The translations under genes and the position numbers were made by a program. A stretch of DNA of 7,619 nucleotides from CAINVV01 sp037440345. GTDB taxonomy: Bacteria > Bacteroidota > Bacteroidia > Bacteroidales > Prolixibacteraceae. Every line of letters begins with the position of its first letter. The stretch's first letter is position 1. The notes under the pieces are model-generated. The model had not been told where the DNA came from and ran no database searches. It worked only from the letters and a program-made list of their open reading frames with translations. The DNA lies in assembly GCA_037440345.1 (NCBI GenBank), contig JBBIUJ010000203.1, forward strand, positions 1 through 7,619. Direction: 5' to 3'. Positions 6,433-7,619 of the stretch are shown in pieces.

Positions 6433-7619
6433 ATGCAATCGGACAAACTGACTTTGGCCTTTCTGTTTCTTCTCTTGTCTGGGTTTATTTCAGTTGCCGC
6501 TCCAACCCAAAAAGTAATCCAATACCTCTCCGGGACCGACAATACCCACACCAAAACCTGGGATTTCTTTTGTACTTCAGGGCGGAACAGCGGACAATGG
6601 AGCAAAATTGAAGTTCCTTCACATTGGGAACAACAGGGATTTGGCGAATACGATTATGGCCGCGACTACCGCACCTATGGCAAAAAATTCAAATTCGCCG
6701 ATGAAAAAGGGATATACAAACATTCATTTAATGTACCAACATCCTGGAATGGGAAGGATGTTTTCATCGTTTTCGAAGGTTCGATGACCGATACCGAAGT
6801 GAAAATTAATGGCATTTTGGCCGGAGCCATTCATCAGGGTGCATTTTACAGGTTCAGGTACGATGTTTCAAAACTGCTCAAGTATGGACAATCCAATTTG
6901 CTGGAAGTAACTGTCAGCAAAATGTCCGCCGACCCATCTGTCAACAGGGCTGAACGTTTCGCCGATTACTGGGTATTTGGCGGAATCTTCCGTCCTGTGT
7001 ACCTGGAGGCTTTTCCGCAAGAGCACATTGAGAGAGTAGCCATCGATGCCAAAGCAGACGGCTCTTTTGCCATGGATGTCTTTACCAAAAATCTTAAGCG
7101 AAAGCGAACTATTTCAGCAGAGCTGCTGGATGTGAAAAACAAGGTCGTTGGTTTCTGTTCCGTGAAAGCGAACCAAAATGACTCTGTTGTTACTTTGAGT
7201 TGTAAGGTCTCCAATCCTGAACTTTGGACAGCCGAAACTCCGGTAGTTTATTCTGCGAAGATCACACTGGGTGAGGACAAGAATGGAATGTACACGCTGG
7301 TGCAAAAATTTGGTTTTAGGACCATCGAAATCCGCCAGGGGGATGGTATCTATCTGAACGGTACCAAAATCAAGATGAAGGGTATCAACCGTCATGCTTT
7401 TTGGCCCGAAACAGGGAGGTGTCTCAACAACCAGATCAATCTCGACGATGTGAAGCTGATCAAATCGATGAACATGAACGCGATTCGTTGTTCTCATTAT
7501 CCACCCGATCAGGTATTCCTGGATTACTGCGATTCCCTTGGTTTGTATGTTCTGGATGAACTGGCGGGTTGGCAAAATGCATATTCCACTGCTCCTGGCA
7601 GGAAATTGGTCAGGGAACT
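6433..7619 (+). CDS. Secreted GH2 glycoside hydrolase, 3' end cut by window
   Basis: The frame is open from the ATG at 6433 to the window edge, giving 395 codons and two extra bases, so the C-terminal part is missing. MQSDK plus the hydrophobic stretch LTLAFLFLLLSGFISVAA is a signal peptide with likely cleavage near residue 22-23. A GH2 sugar-binding beta-sandwich follows, with VPSHWE (61-66), the FEGSMTDTEVKING segment and HQGAFYRFRYDV. Then comes an immunoglobulin-like domain (about 200-300) and the start of the TIM barrel with KGINRHAFWP (316-325), RCSHYPPDQ (352-360) and LDELAGWQ (377 within). The catalytic NE motif and nucleophile of GH2 would lie beyond the edge. GH2 enzymes are retaining and include beta-galactosidases, beta-glucuronidases and beta-mannosidases. 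Which one applies cannot be decided here. The gene is 51 bases after the rhamnosidase-like gene, across the palindrome, so it is probably the third gene of the operon. There is no Shine-Dalgarno. Confidence 0.85.
   Translation, partial: MQSDKLTLAFLFLLLSGFISVAAPTQKVIQYLSGTDNTHTKTWDFFCTSGRNSGQWSKIEVPSHWEQQGFGEYDYGRDYRTYGKKFKFADEKGIYKHSFNVPTSWNGKDVFIVFEGSMTDTEVKINGILAGAIHQGAFYRFRYDVSKLLKYGQSNLLEVTVSKMSADPSVNRAERFADYWVFGGIFRPVYLEAFPQEHIERVAIDAKADGSFAMDVFTKNLKRKRTISAELLDVKNKVVGFCSVKANQNDSVVTLSCKVSNPELWTAETPVVYSAKITLGEDKNGMYTLVQKFGFRTIEIRQGDGIYLNGTKIKMKGINRHAFWPETGRCLNNQINLDDVKLIKSMNMNAIRCSHYPPDQVFLDYCDSLGLYVLDELAGWQNAYSTAPGRKLVRE

Noticed and set aside
7114..7575. A 153-codon open frame on the minus strand
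   Set aside because: It lies entirely opposite the GH2 gene, whose plus-strand frame carries clear family motifs. The antisense translation resembles no family and is a shadow of that reading frame.

Overview
The window looks like a chromosomal piece of a Bacteroidota (Bacteroidetes) genome. The genes have no clear Shine-Dalgarno sequences, and three secreted glycoside hydrolases lie close together on one strand in the style of a polysaccharide utilization locus (PUL). The enzyme families (GH39-like, GH106-like and a GH2 of the 'DELAGWQ' type) are ones I associate with this phylum. No species can be named from the sequence.

Layout. Positions 17-1465 (+) hold one AT-rich gene for a 482-residue, apparently cytosolic protein. 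It is not a recognised named protein, but it is built from two copies of a domain of about 150 residues, about 230 residues apart. Each copy ends in an R-x4-H-Y motif (R161-H166 and R391-H396) like the catalytic signature of HEPN ribonucleases. Positions 1466-1798 are non-coding. They contain a weak stem-loop (1511-1571) and a 134-base imperfect hairpin (1665-1798) whose ends resemble the outer boxes of an integron attC site. That hairpin stops directly at the ATG of the next gene.

From 1799 to the right edge the base composition changes (a sample line is about 53% GC against about 25% in the first gene). Three exported carbohydrate-active enzymes follow: a GH39-like enzyme (1799-3526), a GH106-like alpha-L-rhamnosidase (3577-6381), and a GH2 enzyme cut by the window edge (6433-7619). 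The gaps are 50 and 51 bases, which fits one operon. The second gap holds a perfect 17-bp palindrome (6385-6419).

How the genes may work together. The three hydrolases probably trim rhamnose and other sugars from a rhamnose-containing polymer such as a pectic rhamnogalacturonan or ulvan. The exact substrate cannot be read from this window because no SusC/SusD, lyase, sulfatase or regulator is present. The first gene plus its hairpin looks like a separate accessory segment placed directly upstream of the hydrolase operon. The most interesting points are the duplicated HEPN-like protein and the attC-like hairpin that abuts the GH39 start codon.
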